A DNA stretch of 53,600 nt from Nitrospirota bacterium (GTDB lineage Bacteria > Nitrospirota > Thermodesulfovibrionia > Thermodesulfovibrionales > UBA6898). The translations under genes and the position numbers were made by a program. This document shows positions 1 through 9,527 of the stretch, one piece after another. How positions within the stretch are numbered: position 1 is the first letter of the stretch; every line of letters starts with the position of its first letter. The notes under the pieces are model-generated. The model saw only the letters and a list, made by a program, of their open reading frames with translations. It did no database searches and was not told the DNA's origin. The stretch covers positions 1 to 53,600 of the forward strand of contig JAKAHR010000023.1 of assembly GCA_021825365.1 (NCBI GenBank), in the 5' to 3' direction.

Positions 1-44
1 TCTCCTAATCCCATCAACTGCCGATACAGTTCCTTGTCTTGCAT
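1..44 (-). CDS. ISL3-family transposase, N-terminus only
   Basis: The ATG is at 44-42, 7 nt after a near-perfect Shine-Dalgarno AAAGGAGGT. The visible residues are MQDKELYRQLMGLG. This opening matches the conserved start of many ISL3-family DDE transposases (M-Q-D-x-E-L-Y-x-x-L-L-G). The rest of the gene runs off the left edge of the window. The family call rests on these 14 residues plus the GGCTCTT terminus at 126. Confidence 0.65.
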   Translation of the reverse strand, partial: MQDKELYRQLMGLG

Positions 45-126
45 GCCTCTACCTCCTTTTGGGAGATAGATTGCTATATCTCTATGATTTCAGGCAACCC
101 CGCCCCACAGTCTTCCCGGAAGAGCC
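1..126 (-). mobile_element. ISL3-family insertion sequence, one end (partial)
   Basis: The first 126 bases read on the minus strand as the left end of an insertion sequence. The outer end (position 126 inward) begins GGCTCTTCCGGGAAGACTG, the GGCTCTT start typical of ISL3-family terminal repeats. About 80 bp inward lie a strong ribosome site (AAAGGAGGT, rc of 51-59) and the start of a transposase. The sequence just outside, from 127, drops straight into the reading frame of a VCBS-repeat protein, so the element is inserted in that gene. ISL3 elements usually make 8-bp target repeats; here the outer copy would be ATTAAAGG (127-134). The other end lies left of the window. Confidence 0.75.
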
Positions 127-3100
127 ATTAAAGGAAGGGGCGATGGCACCTTTGACACCCCCGCTTTTCTATACACCCTTCGGTCGGGCAATTATATGGC
201 AGTGGCACCGGGTGATTTCAATAATGACGGTCATCTGGACCTGATAGCGGCAAACTACAATACCAGGACTATCACGTACTATCCCGGCAATGGCGATGGG
301 ACATTCAGCGGCGTGGCTGTGACGATTGGTACTACACCGGCAGCGACACTGGGAATAAGCTCATCCCCCGCCCTCCCCGGACTTGGGGCAACAGTCGAGG
401 CTGCAGAGGTTGTCGTATCAAAGACCTTTTCCTTAACCTGGAATACAGGCAGCACCCCTGCGGGGAATTACGGGGTACACGCAATCATTTCCGATGGCCA
501 GGGAGTCGTTTCCGAAGGCTACGCGACCTTCACCATCCTGCCTGATAAGACAACATCGACAAAGATTGTCGCCGATAAAATGGTCTATACCGCCAACCAA
601 CCCGTTGCATTGACATCGACCGTAACCGGCACAAGCGCAAACTACATCTTTACTAATCTTACCGCCAGGATAGGCATCATAAGACAGCAGGATAATGCGA
701 GTGTCTTCACCGAGACAAAGACCATTCCCATCCTGTTGCCGGGCCAGCTTGAGGAACTCAAGACCTACTGGAACACAGGTGCAAACCCTGCCGGTATCTA
801 TACGGGAACGCTCCAACTCCTCGACGGCACGACTCTTATCTCTCAATCAACGGCGACCTTCGAGATCCTCGCCTCCTCACTCTCAGGGCAGGGGCTCATA
901 GGCACCCTCGCGGCCAGTCCTAATCCGGTGGACTGGGGAGACGTTTCGACCCTTGGCTACACCATAACAAACAAGGGCAATGAAGACTTCAATAGTCTCA
1001 ATGTCGCAATACTCGTGGCAGACCCGGATACCGGGGAGGTCAAGCAGACCCTCACCGCCACAGCTGCAGTAACAACGAACACAAGCATGACAGGCAGCCT
1101 GATGACCCAGCCCCTGACGATCTTTCCGAAGGTCTACGTTGCTGTGCTTCAGGTATCGTCGGCGACCATGGCCCAACCCCGGACCCTCGCAAGCACAGCC
1201 CTTACCGTCAGGGACAACATCCCTCCGGCAGTGACCATCGTCTCGCCGGTATCCGGCAGCCGTCACGCCACCGCCTTCGACATAGGCGCACAGGCGACGG
1301 ACAATGCCTCCGGGATCAAATCCCTCGAATACCAGATCGATGGAGGCCAGTGGAAGCCCCTGCCTTTGACTGACCCGGCAACAAACAAGTACTCGACCCA
1401 ATGGCAGCCGAGGCTTGCCGACGAGGGCGGCCATACCATCAACTTCAGGGCAACAGACGGCGCGGGAAACACATCGTTGCCCGTATCAACCACGATAACC
1501 ATCGAGTGCCTCTCAGGCAGCCTCAGCAGCCAGCCCAATCCCGTCTACCAGGGGGCTGACGAGACCTTCACCTATGCCGTGACAAACGGCGCCTATGAAC
1601 CGATAGCCGGACTGGCCATCAAAATCCTCATTACCGACCCTGATACGCAGCAGATCAGCCAGACCCTTGAGGCGACCGCTGATCTGCCCCTCAACGGCTC
1701 TTTCACCGGAAACCTGACCGCCTCGACCCTGAACCTCTCACCCAAGTCCTATACGGCTGTCCTGCAGGCCCTTGGGGCCGGCATGTCCGCCCCCAAGACC
1801 CTTGCAACCACTACCTTCGAGGTAAAGCCTTCGATGGAGGCATCAAAGACGATCCCTGAGGCAGCGAACCTCCTGGTCTGGATCAACGATCATTGTCACG
1901 AGGGCAAAGAAGAGGATCACCCCGGCCACGACGACAAAGAAGGACATCATGCAAAGAGCAGCTCTGGGGACGCCGACGATGACAAGAAGAGCTGTTACCG
2001 GATCGATCTGATCGAAAGGATGCTCACAGAGGCTGCGGCCGACTATGTTGTGGTTTATGACAAGAAGGACTTCCAGAGGGAACTGAGGAACCCCTACTAC
2101 ACCGACATCCTCATCCTGGGAGAGCATAATCCGGTTGAAGACCACTACATAGATGAGCTGAGGGAAAAGGTCTACTCAGGCACCGGGATCGTGTCCTCCT
2201 TGTGGCTGAGGCATGATGACGATGAGCATGAGGTATACCCCATATTCGGGATAAATCACGATGGCGACTTATCCGGCAAGACGCACAGCATCCGTACGGT
2301 CAACAGCCCGATCACAACGGAAGGTCTCATCACGGCAAAGGGGCATGCCGAAAGGATAGAGGCTGCAGCAGCCACCGTCATCGCAGGCTGGATGAAGGCA
2401 GAAGGAGAAAAGAAGGAAAGCTCAGATGACGACCACAAGGAGACAAAGGAGTATCCTGCGATAACCCTCAATGAATACGGCAAGGGGAGGGCGATATACC
2501 TTGTCTTTGACCTCGGGGCGAGCCTTGATGAGACGACCTATACACAACTGGCCGGACTCATCGGAAACTCGATAAACCACGTCCACAGGCAGACGGACAC
2601 ATCCTCTTATGGACCGGAACAGCTCGTACCCCTGAAGATAACCCTCAAAAGCCTCGGCAGCGCATTTGATCTGAAGGTTTCCGAGACGTACCCCGCAGAG
2701 ATTAGACTGTACGATCCGGTCACGGACAAATGGATAACCGACAACCCCTGGCTCCTGAACATCGCACTCGTCCCTCATGAGGAAAAGACTATACCCTTCT
2801 TCGCCCTTACCCCTGACAAGGCAGGAACATATACCCTGAGCACCGAGGTCGGGTACCTGGAAAACGGTGGCTATACCCCTTACCAGACGCTGGCAAAGGA
2901 CATCGTGGTGGCTGAAGATGCAGCCTCAACGGTGACCGATATACTTTCAGGACTCGGCAGCCTGCAGGTATCGAAGAAGGACACCTCCAGGGCGAAAGAG
3001 GCGGGCAAGCATATAGAAGAGGTGCGCGACCGCCACGTTGACGACCAGGAGGATATCGAAAAGAATATCCACGACACGCTCGATGCCGTGTCAAAACTGC

Positions 3101-3192
3101 TTGAGATCACAAGCGCCGACATAACCCAAGTCAGGCTCCTGATGGACAGCCTTCTCAGGATCTGGGAGGGAAGGTGGTATCGGGTGCCGTAA
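127..3192 (+). CDS. Secreted VCBS/Ig-like repeat protein, 5' end cut off by an IS
   Basis: The frame is open from the IS border at 127; the first ATG is at 196 and gives 998 residues, but homology begins before it. Codons from 139 give GDGTFDTPAFLY and then GDFNNDGHLDL, the calcium-binding VCBS/FG-GAP motif, so the real N-terminus and signal peptide are lost. Counting from the ATG at 196: Ig-like strands to about 230, a CARDB-like unit at 235-340, an Ig-like domain at 345-436, and a second CARDB-like unit at 437-550 that is clearly a repeat of the first (SPNPV/QPNPV; VADPDTGE/ITDPDTQQ). A His/Asp/Lys-rich stretch follows near 565-590, then a region resembling a type 1 glutamine-amidotransferase-like fold (DILILGEHNP), and a charged C-terminus. 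The role is probably cell-surface or extracellular binding. As it stands it is probably not exported, or not made at all. Confidence 0.8.
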   Translation: MKGRGDGTFDTPAFLYTLRSGNYMAVAPGDFNNDGHLDLIAANYNTRTITYYPGNGDGTFSGVAVTIGTTPAATLGISSSPALPGLGATVEAAEVVVSKTFSLTWNTGSTPAGNYGVHAIISDGQGVVSEGYATFTILPDKTTSTKIVADKMVYTANQPVALTSTVTGTSANYIFTNLTARIGIIRQQDNASVFTETKTIPILLPGQLEELKTYWNTGANPAGIYTGTLQLLDGTTLISQSTATFEILASSLSGQGLIGTLAASPNPVDWGDVSTLGYTITNKGNEDFNSLNVAILVADPDTGEVKQTLTATAAVTTNTSMTGSLMTQPLTIFPKVYVAVLQVSSATMAQPRTLASTALTVRDNIPPAVTIVSPVSGSRHATAFDIGAQATDNASGIKSLEYQIDGGQWKPLPLTDPATNKYSTQWQPRLADEGGHTINFRATDGAGNTSLPVSTTITIECLSGSLSSQPNPVYQGADETFTYAVTNGAYEPIAGLAIKILITDPDTQQISQTLEATADLPLNGSFTGNLTASTLNLSPKSYTAVLQALGAGMSAPKTLATTTFEVKPSMEASKTIPEAANLLVWINDHCHEGKEEDHPGHDDKEGHHAKSSSGDADDDKKSCYRIDLIERMLTEAAADYVVVYDKKDFQRELRNPYYTDILILGEHNPVEDHYIDELREKVYSGTGIVSSLWLRHDDDEHEVYPIFGINHDGDLSGKTHSIRTVNSPITTEGLITAKGHAERIEAAAATVIAGWMKAEGEKKESSDDDHKETKEYPAITLNEYGKGRAIYLVFDLGASLDETTYTQLAGLIGNSINHVHRQTDTSSYGPEQLVPLKITLKSLGSAFDLKVSETYPAEIRLYDPVTDKWITDNPWLLNIALVPHEEKTIPFFALTPDKAGTYTLSTEVGYLENGGYTPYQTLAKDIVVAEDAASTVTDILSGLGSLQVSKKDTSRAKEAGKHIEEVRDRHVDDQEDIEKNIHDTLDAVSKLLEITSADITQVRLLMDSLLRIWEGRWYRVP

Positions 3193-3577
3193 AGGCAAAG
3201 ATGACGGATCTGCAATAAGGATAATTGATTGACGATCACACAAGGGCTTGACCGCATTGCATGGACGATAAGTCCTGGTCTTGAAGAAAGGAAACTCAGA
3301 AAAATGTCTATGTGAGACGCACAATGAAAATATGAACAAGAATATTGGATTGTTTATATTGTCCCATCGTGCATTAAATATGGTCATTCTCTCCGTGAGG
3401 AGGAACGTCGGGTTGGTGCCAGCTGATGCCATTCTTAGTTGAAAATATATATACAGGCCGTTGAGGATCTAGTAGCCTAACCTTTCAAGTCAGCCGATCG
3501 TGTAAAGTTCTATCTTACTTTCAGCTCACCACGGGTACGTCCCCACTGAATTAATGCTCTGGGGTCACATTCTGCTG
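3193..3577. other. Non-coding stretch between the VCBS gene and the MBL gene
   Basis: No reading frame here has a ribosome site or a recognisable product. The stretch is more AT-rich than its neighbours around 3290-3480. Near 3534-3570 it has GGGTACGTCCCC and TGGGGTCACATTCTG, which resemble decayed fragments of small palindromic repeats, but no clean hairpin is formed. Its right end holds the promoter of the next gene. Confidence 0.6.
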
Positions 3578-3586
3578 TGATACAAT
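3578..3586 (+). promoter_or_regulatory. Extended -10 promoter, leaderless start of the MBL gene
   Basis: TGATACAAT is an extended -10 element (TGn plus TACAAT). It ends 6 nt before the ATG at 3593. There is no Shine-Dalgarno sequence in between, so transcription should begin at or next to the A of the ATG. Confidence 0.6.
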
Positions 3587-3592
3587 ATCCGC

Positions 3593-4354
3593 ATGAAAAT
3601 CACCTTTCTCGGCACCAACGGGTGGTACGACACGCCGACAGGCAACACGATCTGCATCCTCCTCACCACGAAGGACTATGACATCATCCTCGATGCGGGA
3701 AACGGCATCTACAAGGCTGACCGCTACGTAGACGGAAGCAGGCCGGTCTATCTCTTTCTAAGCCATTTTCACCTCGACCACATCATAGGCCTTCATATCC
3801 TCGCCAAATTCAGGTTCAGCAAGGGCCTGTATATCTGCGGCCAGGCGGGAACCAGGGAAATCCTCGACAACATCATAGCCCACCCCTTTTCGATGCCCCT
3901 GGCGAAACTCCCCTACGAAACGGAGATCATCGAGCTTCCCCGTGAGACGGACCGGCTGCCCTTCAGCATGATCACTCTGCCATTACTCCACGCCTCGCCG
4001 ACGATAGGATTCCGCTTCGAGATCGATGGATGCGTTGTCTCCTACTGCCCCGATACCGGGTACTGCGAAGACGCAGTCGAACTCTGCCGGAGGGCGGACC
4101 TCGTCATCACCGAGTGCGCCTTTTTGTCCGGCCAGGAGTCGGAGTCCTGGCCGCACCTGAACCCCGAATCAGCAGCCCGCATAGCCCGTGAGGCGGGCGC
4201 GGGCCGTCTCGGGCTCGTGCATTTCGACGCCTCCCTGTACCGGACGGATGAGTCGAGGAGGGAGGCGGAGAAGGCCGCCCGGCTGATATTCCCGGATACA
4301 TTTTCGACGTTTGATGATATGATGGTTGAGGTGCAGGCCAGGAGGCATGGATGA
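3593..4354 (+). CDS. MBL-fold metallo-hydrolase, RNase Z-like
   Basis: This 253-residue metallo-beta-lactamase-fold enzyme has the metal motif S57-H-F-H-L-D-H63 (HxHxDH), then H133 in LLHASPTIGF, CPDTGY near 150 and VHFDASL near 226, the usual order of zinc ligands. It opens with MKITFLGTNGW, as RNase Z/ElaC and related phosphodiesterases do, but is shorter than typical RNase Z (about 300) and I see no clear exosite arm. The substrate is therefore unknown: a tRNA 3' end or another phosphodiester. The start has no ribosome site and sits 6 nt after a -10 box. The stop overlaps the ATG of the phosphorylase gene (ATGA), so the two are co-transcribed and translationally coupled. Confidence 0.85.
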   Translation: MKITFLGTNGWYDTPTGNTICILLTTKDYDIILDAGNGIYKADRYVDGSRPVYLFLSHFHLDHIIGLHILAKFRFSKGLYICGQAGTREILDNIIAHPFSMPLAKLPYETEIIELPRETDRLPFSMITLPLLHASPTIGFRFEIDGCVVSYCPDTGYCEDAVELCRRADLVITECAFLSGQESESWPHLNPESAARIAREAGAGRLGLVHFDASLYRTDESRREAEKAARLIFPDTFSTFDDMMVEVQARRHG

Positions 4355-6813
4355 CACATAACACCGACCCGCTTCAGCAGTCGCTTATTGATCACCTTGT
4401 CGACGATTTTGCGAAGGACATGTATTCCGCGACGAGCAGGGACAAATACAATGCCGTCGTCCTGGCGGTGAGGGAGCACCTCGTCGAAAACTGGATCACG
4501 AGCCAGCAGCGGTACTATAACCGGGACGCAAAGAGGATCTACTACCTCTCCCTGGAGTTCCTCCTCGGCAGGCTGCTTCAGAACTACATTATGAACCTCG
4601 GCCTTACCGAAGATTACCGGAGGTCGGTCGTCGTCCTCGGGCTCACCTTCGAGGAGATCCTCGACCTGGAATGGGACGCAGGCCTGGGCAACGGCGGCCT
4701 GGGACGGCTTGCGGCCTGTTTCCTCGATTCCATGGCATCGCTCAACTACCCGGGCTACGGGTACGGCATCCGGTACGAGTACGGCATTTTTTCCCAGAAG
4801 ATCAGGGACGGCCATCAGGTGGAGCAGCCGGACAACTGGCTGCGGTACGGGAATCCGTGGGAGTTCCCTCGGCCGGAACTCCTCTATCCGGTCAGGTTCC
4901 ACGGCAGGGTGAATACTCTCTGCGGCCCCTCCGGCAGGTTCCGGATGGAGTGGGCAGACGGGGAGGAGGTGATGGCGATGGCATACGATTATCCGATCCC
5001 GGGGTTCCGGAACAGGACAGTCAATACGCTCCGCCTCTGGGCAGCGAAGTCCACCCGGGAGTTTTCTCTCGATTACTTCAACAGCGGAGATTACATCAGG
5101 GCCGTCGAGGACAAGAGCAACAGCGAGACGATCTCAAAGGTGCTGTACCCGAACGACCAGTCGTTTCTCGGCAAGGAGCTGAGGCTCAAGCAGCAGTACT
5201 TCTTTGTGAGCGCGACGCTGCGGGACATCATCCGGAGGTACAAGAAGTTCTACCGCACCTTCCGGCAGTTTCCGGACAAGGTGGCAATCCAGCTCAACGA
5301 CACGCACCCCTCGATCGCGATCGCGGAGCTGATGCGCATCTTCGTCGACGAAGACGGCATCGGCTGGGACGACGCCTGGGCGATAACACGGGACACCTTC
5401 GCCTTTACGAACCACACGATCCTGCCCGAGGCGCTGGAGGTGTGGTCCGAGGACCTTTTTTCCCATCTGCTGCCCCGCCATCTCCAGATCGTCCAGGAGA
5501 TCAACCGCAGGTTCCTCATCCAGGTCGGCGAGCGGTTCCCCGATGAGGCGGACAGGGACGGGAGACTCGCGATCATCACCGGAGACGGGGACCGGAGGGT
5601 GCACATGGCGAGGCTCGCGATCGTCGGCAGCCACGCGGTCAACGGCGTCTCGGCGATGCACAGCGCTATCCTGAAAGAGCGGGTCTTTGAAGACTTCTTC
5701 GCGATGTGCCCCGAGAAGTTCATGAATGTGACCAACGGCATCACCCACCGGCGGTGGCTTCTGCAGGCCAACCCCGGACTGTCCGGCCTGATCAACGAGG
5801 CTATCGGCGAGGGATGGCAGAAGGACCTTGCGGAGATTCGGAAGCTGGAACCCTTTGCGCTGGATGCGGAATTTTGCGGGCGGTTTCTCGCGATCAAGCG
5901 GGAGAACAAGCAGGAGTTTGCATCGTATCTGCACCGCACCCTCCAGGTATCCTTTACCCCTGATTTCCTGCTGGATTGCCAGGTGAAGAGGTTTCACGAA
6001 TACAAGCGGCAGCTCCTGAACATCCTGCACGTCATTACCCTCTATAACCGGATCAGGGAGGGATCAGGAGAACCGGCGACGCCGAGGACGGTCCTTTTCG
6101 CGGGAAAGTCTGCGCCCGGATACTTCATCTGCAAGCTGATCATCAAGCTCATCCACGGCATTATGGATACGGTCCGCGCTGACCAGACGGTGAGGAAGCG
6201 CCTGGAGATCGTCTTTGTGCCCAACTATGAGGTGACGGTAGCCCAGAGGATCATCCCCGCGGCCGACCTATCGGAACAGATATCGACAGCAGGATACGAG
6301 GCATCAGGGACAGGGAATATGAAATTCACCCTCAACGGCGCGCTGACCATCGGCACGCTCGATGGCGCAAACGCGGAGATACGGCAGGAGGTGGGGGCTG
6401 AGAATTTCTTTCTCTTCGGCCTCACGGCCGAGGAGGTGGCGCAAAGGCGACAGGGGTATCGTCCCTATCTCCTGTACGAGCAAAACGATGAGATCAGGCA
6501 GGCGATCGACCAGATCAGGGGAGGCCATTTCTCCTCCGGAGACAGGCAGCTGTTCCAGCCGATCGTCGACTCGCTCCTGGGACAGGACACCTACTTTGTG
6601 CTGGCGGATTATGAGGCCTTTGTGCGCTGTCAGGAGGAGGTCTCGCGGGCCTACGGCGACAGGGCAGGGTGGGCCGGGATGGCCGTTCTCAATGTTGCGC
6701 GCGCAGGGATGTTTTCCTCAGACCGCGCGATCCGCGAATACGCCGGACAGATATGGAATGTCGCTCCTGAAGAAGAACAGGTGCGAAGGTCCGGCCGCAG
6801 AAAAGCATCCTGA
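4351..6813 (+). CDS. glgP: Glycogen/alpha-glucan phosphorylase
   Basis: This 820-residue cytoplasmic enzyme, of usual family length, cleaves terminal alpha-1,4-glucosyl units with phosphate to give glucose-1-phosphate. The family is unmistakable: RIYYLSLEFLLGR near 62, AGLGNGGLGRLAACFLDS near 110, FTNHTILPEALE near 357, and the pyridoxal phosphate site EASGTGNMKFTLNG with the Schiff-base lysine at about K658. The start is the ATG overlapping the upstream MBL stop by 4 nt. It ends exactly where the convergent universal stress gene ends (stop codons adjacent at 6813/6814), with no visible terminator between. It is the only glycogen gene here, so its partner synthase must lie elsewhere. Confidence 0.96.
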   Translation: MTHNTDPLQQSLIDHLVDDFAKDMYSATSRDKYNAVVLAVREHLVENWITSQQRYYNRDAKRIYYLSLEFLLGRLLQNYIMNLGLTEDYRRSVVVLGLTFEEILDLEWDAGLGNGGLGRLAACFLDSMASLNYPGYGYGIRYEYGIFSQKIRDGHQVEQPDNWLRYGNPWEFPRPELLYPVRFHGRVNTLCGPSGRFRMEWADGEEVMAMAYDYPIPGFRNRTVNTLRLWAAKSTREFSLDYFNSGDYIRAVEDKSNSETISKVLYPNDQSFLGKELRLKQQYFFVSATLRDIIRRYKKFYRTFRQFPDKVAIQLNDTHPSIAIAELMRIFVDEDGIGWDDAWAITRDTFAFTNHTILPEALEVWSEDLFSHLLPRHLQIVQEINRRFLIQVGERFPDEADRDGRLAIITGDGDRRVHMARLAIVGSHAVNGVSAMHSAILKERVFEDFFAMCPEKFMNVTNGITHRRWLLQANPGLSGLINEAIGEGWQKDLAEIRKLEPFALDAEFCGRFLAIKRENKQEFASYLHRTLQVSFTPDFLLDCQVKRFHEYKRQLLNILHVITLYNRIREGSGEPATPRTVLFAGKSAPGYFICKLIIKLIHGIMDTVRADQTVRKRLEIVFVPNYEVTVAQRIIPAADLSEQISTAGYEASGTGNMKFTLNGALTIGTLDGANAEIRQEVGAENFFLFGLTAEEVAQRRQGYRPYLLYEQNDEIRQAIDQIRGGHFSSGDRQLFQPIVDSLLGQDTYFVLADYEAFVRCQEEVSRAYGDRAGWAGMAVLNVARAGMFSSDRAIREYAGQIWNVAPEEEQVRRSGRRKAS

Positions 6814-7722
6814 TCAGTCTTCTTTCTTTTTTACGACGAGCACGGCGGCAGGAGAAAGAGCCACAACCCGTTCAGCCACACTCCCCATGATCAGCTTCCT
6901 GATGCCGGTCCTTCCGTGGCTCCCGACGATGATCAGCTCCGATTTCTTCTGCCTGGCGGTTTCTATGAGCGCCTCATACGGCCTTCCCCCGAGGATGACC
7001 TCTTCGGTTGCGACTCCCTCCGCCCCGGCCCTGGAGGTAACCAGCTGCACGTTACGCCCGGCAGCTCCGCGCATCTCCTTTGCGATCAGTTCCTGCTGCT
7101 GCCTGTTGTAGCCTGTATCAGGGTCGAGGTTTGCCAGGGTCTCGGCAGGCACCACAGCCAGAACGACAAGCCGGGACTTGCAGCGTTTCGCGATCTCGAT
7201 CGCCTTTGCGGCCGCTGTGTCGCTGTACTTTGATCCGTCGATGCCGAGGAGTATGTTCCTGCAGTCGATCACCGCGTCCTTCGGCACGACGAGCACGCTG
7301 CAGGGCGCATAGCCGATCACCTTTGCGGTAACGCTGCCCATGATGAGCTTCTGGAGGCCTGTCTTGCCCCTCCGGCCCATGACGATCACATCGCACTCCC
7401 GCCCGGCCGCCTCTTCAACGACCGCCTTGTATGCCTCGTCCGTCCGTCTTACCACGACTTCACACTCCACGTTCGCCGTGGCCGCGGCGGCCCGGACAGC
7501 GTCGAGGTGCCGGCGCGCGTCGGTCTCCATCTTCTCGACAAATTGCAGGCCCTCTGTCGCAAATTCGGGGTTCACCTCAAGTACGTATATCGCCGAGAGT
7601 CTTGATCCGCAGGCGCGGGCGAGGTAGATCGCCTCCTTGACGGCGCCTTCGCTGAAGGCTGATCCGTCTGTCGCGAGCAGGATGCTTCGTATGGGACCGA
7701 GATAGTCATTCCTGACGTCCAT
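6814..7722 (-). CDS. Tandem-domain universal stress protein (UspA family)
   Basis: These 302 residues hold two UspA domains in tandem. The N-terminal one (about 12-147) opens with ILLATDGSAFSEGA and ends with the ATP-binding signature GRRGKTGLQKLIMGSV. The C-terminal one (about 155-298) opens with ILLGIDGSKYSDTA and ends with GSHGRTGIRKLIMGSV. Both keep the G-x2-G-x9-G-S pattern, so both probably bind ATP. Such proteins respond to energy or redox stress; the client is unknown. The start is ATG with AAGGAGG upstream. An extended -10 (TGATATCAT, rc of 7753-7761) sits about 30 bp further up. It is convergent with glgP. Confidence 0.93.
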   Translation of the reverse strand: MDVRNDYLGPIRSILLATDGSAFSEGAVKEAIYLARACGSRLSAIYVLEVNPEFATEGLQFVEKMETDARRHLDAVRAAAATANVECEVVVRRTDEAYKAVVEEAAGRECDVIVMGRRGKTGLQKLIMGSVTAKVIGYAPCSVLVVPKDAVIDCRNILLGIDGSKYSDTAAAKAIEIAKRCKSRLVVLAVVPAETLANLDPDTGYNRQQQELIAKEMRGAAGRNVQLVTSRAGAEGVATEEVILGGRPYEALIETARQKKSELIIVGSHGRTGIRKLIMGSVAERVVALSPAAVLVVKKKED

Positions 7723-7851
7723 GCGTCCTCCTTGAGAAGAAATCGTGACCCTATGATATCACGAAGCGTGGCGCGGCCGGTATCGCTTTCGTCCCGGTCC
7801 GTGCGGCACTTCGACGGCCGTACGTGCCTGTCTGTTTGCTGCGAGGCGATC

Positions 7852-8187
7852 TCAGGCGGGTATCTTTTCGACGATCGCCTTGCTCGACTTCACAAAGCAG
7901 ACGCCCTCGGGCATTTTGCAGTTGCCCGCCTTCTTCTGGCCGACGGCGTCGGCAGGCGGGTTCAGCGCGCCGATCGTCTTCTGTGCGTCATCGAGGAGAC
8001 GGGACAGCTCCGGCAGGAGACTCCTGATCTCCTCCGGCCGTGTCCGCTCCAGATCTTCGATGCCCTCCCTCACAGCCCGTACACTGTTGCCGAGGGCCTT
8101 GCACCTGACGCAGTGGACGTCAGTCGACTGCCTCGCCAGGACGCCTGAGATAAAATAGTAGTATCGTATCCGGTTTGAAAGCGGCAT
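7852..8187 (-). CDS. Small conserved-looking protein with a CVRC motif, unknown function
   Basis: This 111-residue protein was not recognised. It is preceded by a good ribosome site (GGAGGAAAG, 4 nt before the ATG), so it is very likely real. It has CVRC at about 26-29 and single cysteines near 90 (NCKMPEGVC), a long helical middle (about 35-75) rich in Arg, Glu and Leu, and no signal peptide or membrane segment. The four cysteines could bind a metal or form disulfides. It stands alone between the universal stress gene (same strand) and the divergent radical SAM gene. Confidence 0.65.
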   Translation of the reverse strand: MPLSNRIRYYYFISGVLARQSTDVHCVRCKALGNSVRAVREGIEDLERTRPEEIRSLLPELSRLLDDAQKTIGALNPPADAVGQKKAGNCKMPEGVCFVKSSKAIVEKIPA

Positions 8188-8330
8188 GAGTCTTTCCTCC
8201 GCAAGGGCGATTTGCTATTACTCTAATCCGGGCGGAGACCCTGTGTCCAGTCGCAGCGGGGGGTGTCGCTCGCTTCATCCTCCGGGCGCTTGCCTTAATG
8301 TCCGCATGGTATAATGGCTCCAGGTCCTCG

Positions 8331-9452
8331 ATGGATACGATCGAAAAGCTGAAGATTCTCTCTGACGATTCCCGGTATGACCTTGCCTGCGCCTGCGGCA
8401 CGAGGGAGGATGAGCACCGCAGGCGGGGGACTGACGGCAGATGGCTTTACCCGGTCGCCCTCCCGCAGGGGGGGTATACCGTCCTGTTAAAGACCCTTCT
8501 TTCGAACGCATGCGCCAATGACTGCAGATACTGTCCCCTCAGGACGGAATCCGACGTAAAGAGGTGTTCCCTCCTGCCGGAAGAGGTCGCCCGCATCTTC
8601 ATGGAGTATTACCGCAGGAGGAAGGTGTTCGGCCTCTTCCTGAGTTCAGCGGTCACGGGCAGCGCCGACGCTACCATGGAGAGGATTAACGCCGCCGCCC
8701 GCCTCCTCAGGCAGAGGCACGAGTTCAGGGGGTATATTCATCTCAAGATCATCCCCGGCGCCTCCGACGCGGCGATCGAAGACGCCATCTCCCTCTCAAC
8801 GGCCGTCTCGCTCAATATCGAGGTCCCGGGCAAGCGCCACTTCGACCGGCTCTCGCAGAAGAAGGATTACTTCAGGGACATCGTCCGGCCCCTGAAGCTC
8901 ATGGCGAGACTGACGGACAGGGGAAGCAGGTTCTCGCGGGTCAAATGCACGACTCAGTTCATCGTCGGCGCATCAGACGAGACAGACGCCGAGATCATCG
9001 AGTCCGTCTCCGGGCTCTATGACCGGTTGCGGTTTCAGCGCGTCTATTTCTCCGCGTACCAGAAGGGGCTCGGCAACCCCGGCATCCCCGGAGAACAGCG
9101 CATGCTCGCCGACCCGGAGATCCCTTTTGTCCGCGAACACCGGTTGTACCAGACGGATTTTCTCCTCAGGCGGTATGGTTTTTCCGGAGGTGACATCCCC
9201 CTCGACGCCGGCGGCAATCTCAGGCTGGACAAAGACCCCAAGGAGGTCTGGGCTGAGAGCCACCCTGAATTCTATCCGGTCAGGATCAATACAGCGGACA
9301 AGGGAGCCCTTCTGAAGGCGCCCGGGATCGGCCCGGATACCGCCAACAGGATCATCAAGGCCCGCCGGGACCGCAGGATCACCAGGATCGAGGACCTTGG
9401 GGTAAAGGGGAAGAGGGCGGAGAGGATCAGGCGCTACGTGATATGTGAGTGA
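8331..9452 (+). CDS. Radical SAM protein with C-terminal helix-hairpin-helix (putative DNA modification/repair)
   Basis: The CX3CX2C cluster site (C61, C65, C68) binds the [4Fe-4S] cluster of radical SAM enzymes; the barrel runs to about 290. The last 60 residues (LLKAPGIGPDTANRIIKAR, then LGVKGKRAERI) form a helix-hairpin-helix DNA-binding unit. This layout is that of the family linked to uracil-DNA glycosylase-like proteins and called a putative DNA modification/repair radical SAM protein. The usual partner genes are not adjacent here. I place the start at the ATG at 8331 rather than the in-frame ATG at 8298, because family members begin close to ...EKLKILSDDSRYDL and the TATAAT at 8310-8315 makes 8298 untranscribed. 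Confidence 0.88.
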   Translation: MDTIEKLKILSDDSRYDLACACGTREDEHRRRGTDGRWLYPVALPQGGYTVLLKTLLSNACANDCRYCPLRTESDVKRCSLLPEEVARIFMEYYRRRKVFGLFLSSAVTGSADATMERINAAARLLRQRHEFRGYIHLKIIPGASDAAIEDAISLSTAVSLNIEVPGKRHFDRLSQKKDYFRDIVRPLKLMARLTDRGSRFSRVKCTTQFIVGASDETDAEIIESVSGLYDRLRFQRVYFSAYQKGLGNPGIPGEQRMLADPEIPFVREHRLYQTDFLLRRYGFSGGDIPLDAGGNLRLDKDPKEVWAESHPEFYPVRINTADKGALLKAPGIGPDTANRIIKARRDRRITRIEDLGVKGKRAERIRRYVICE

Positions 9453-9527
9453 GCGCCGGACCGCCGGCCGGTGCGCGTTATGGGCTTCTTTTTGCGCGCC
9501 TCTTCGGTTCGCAGCGTCAGGGTAAAC

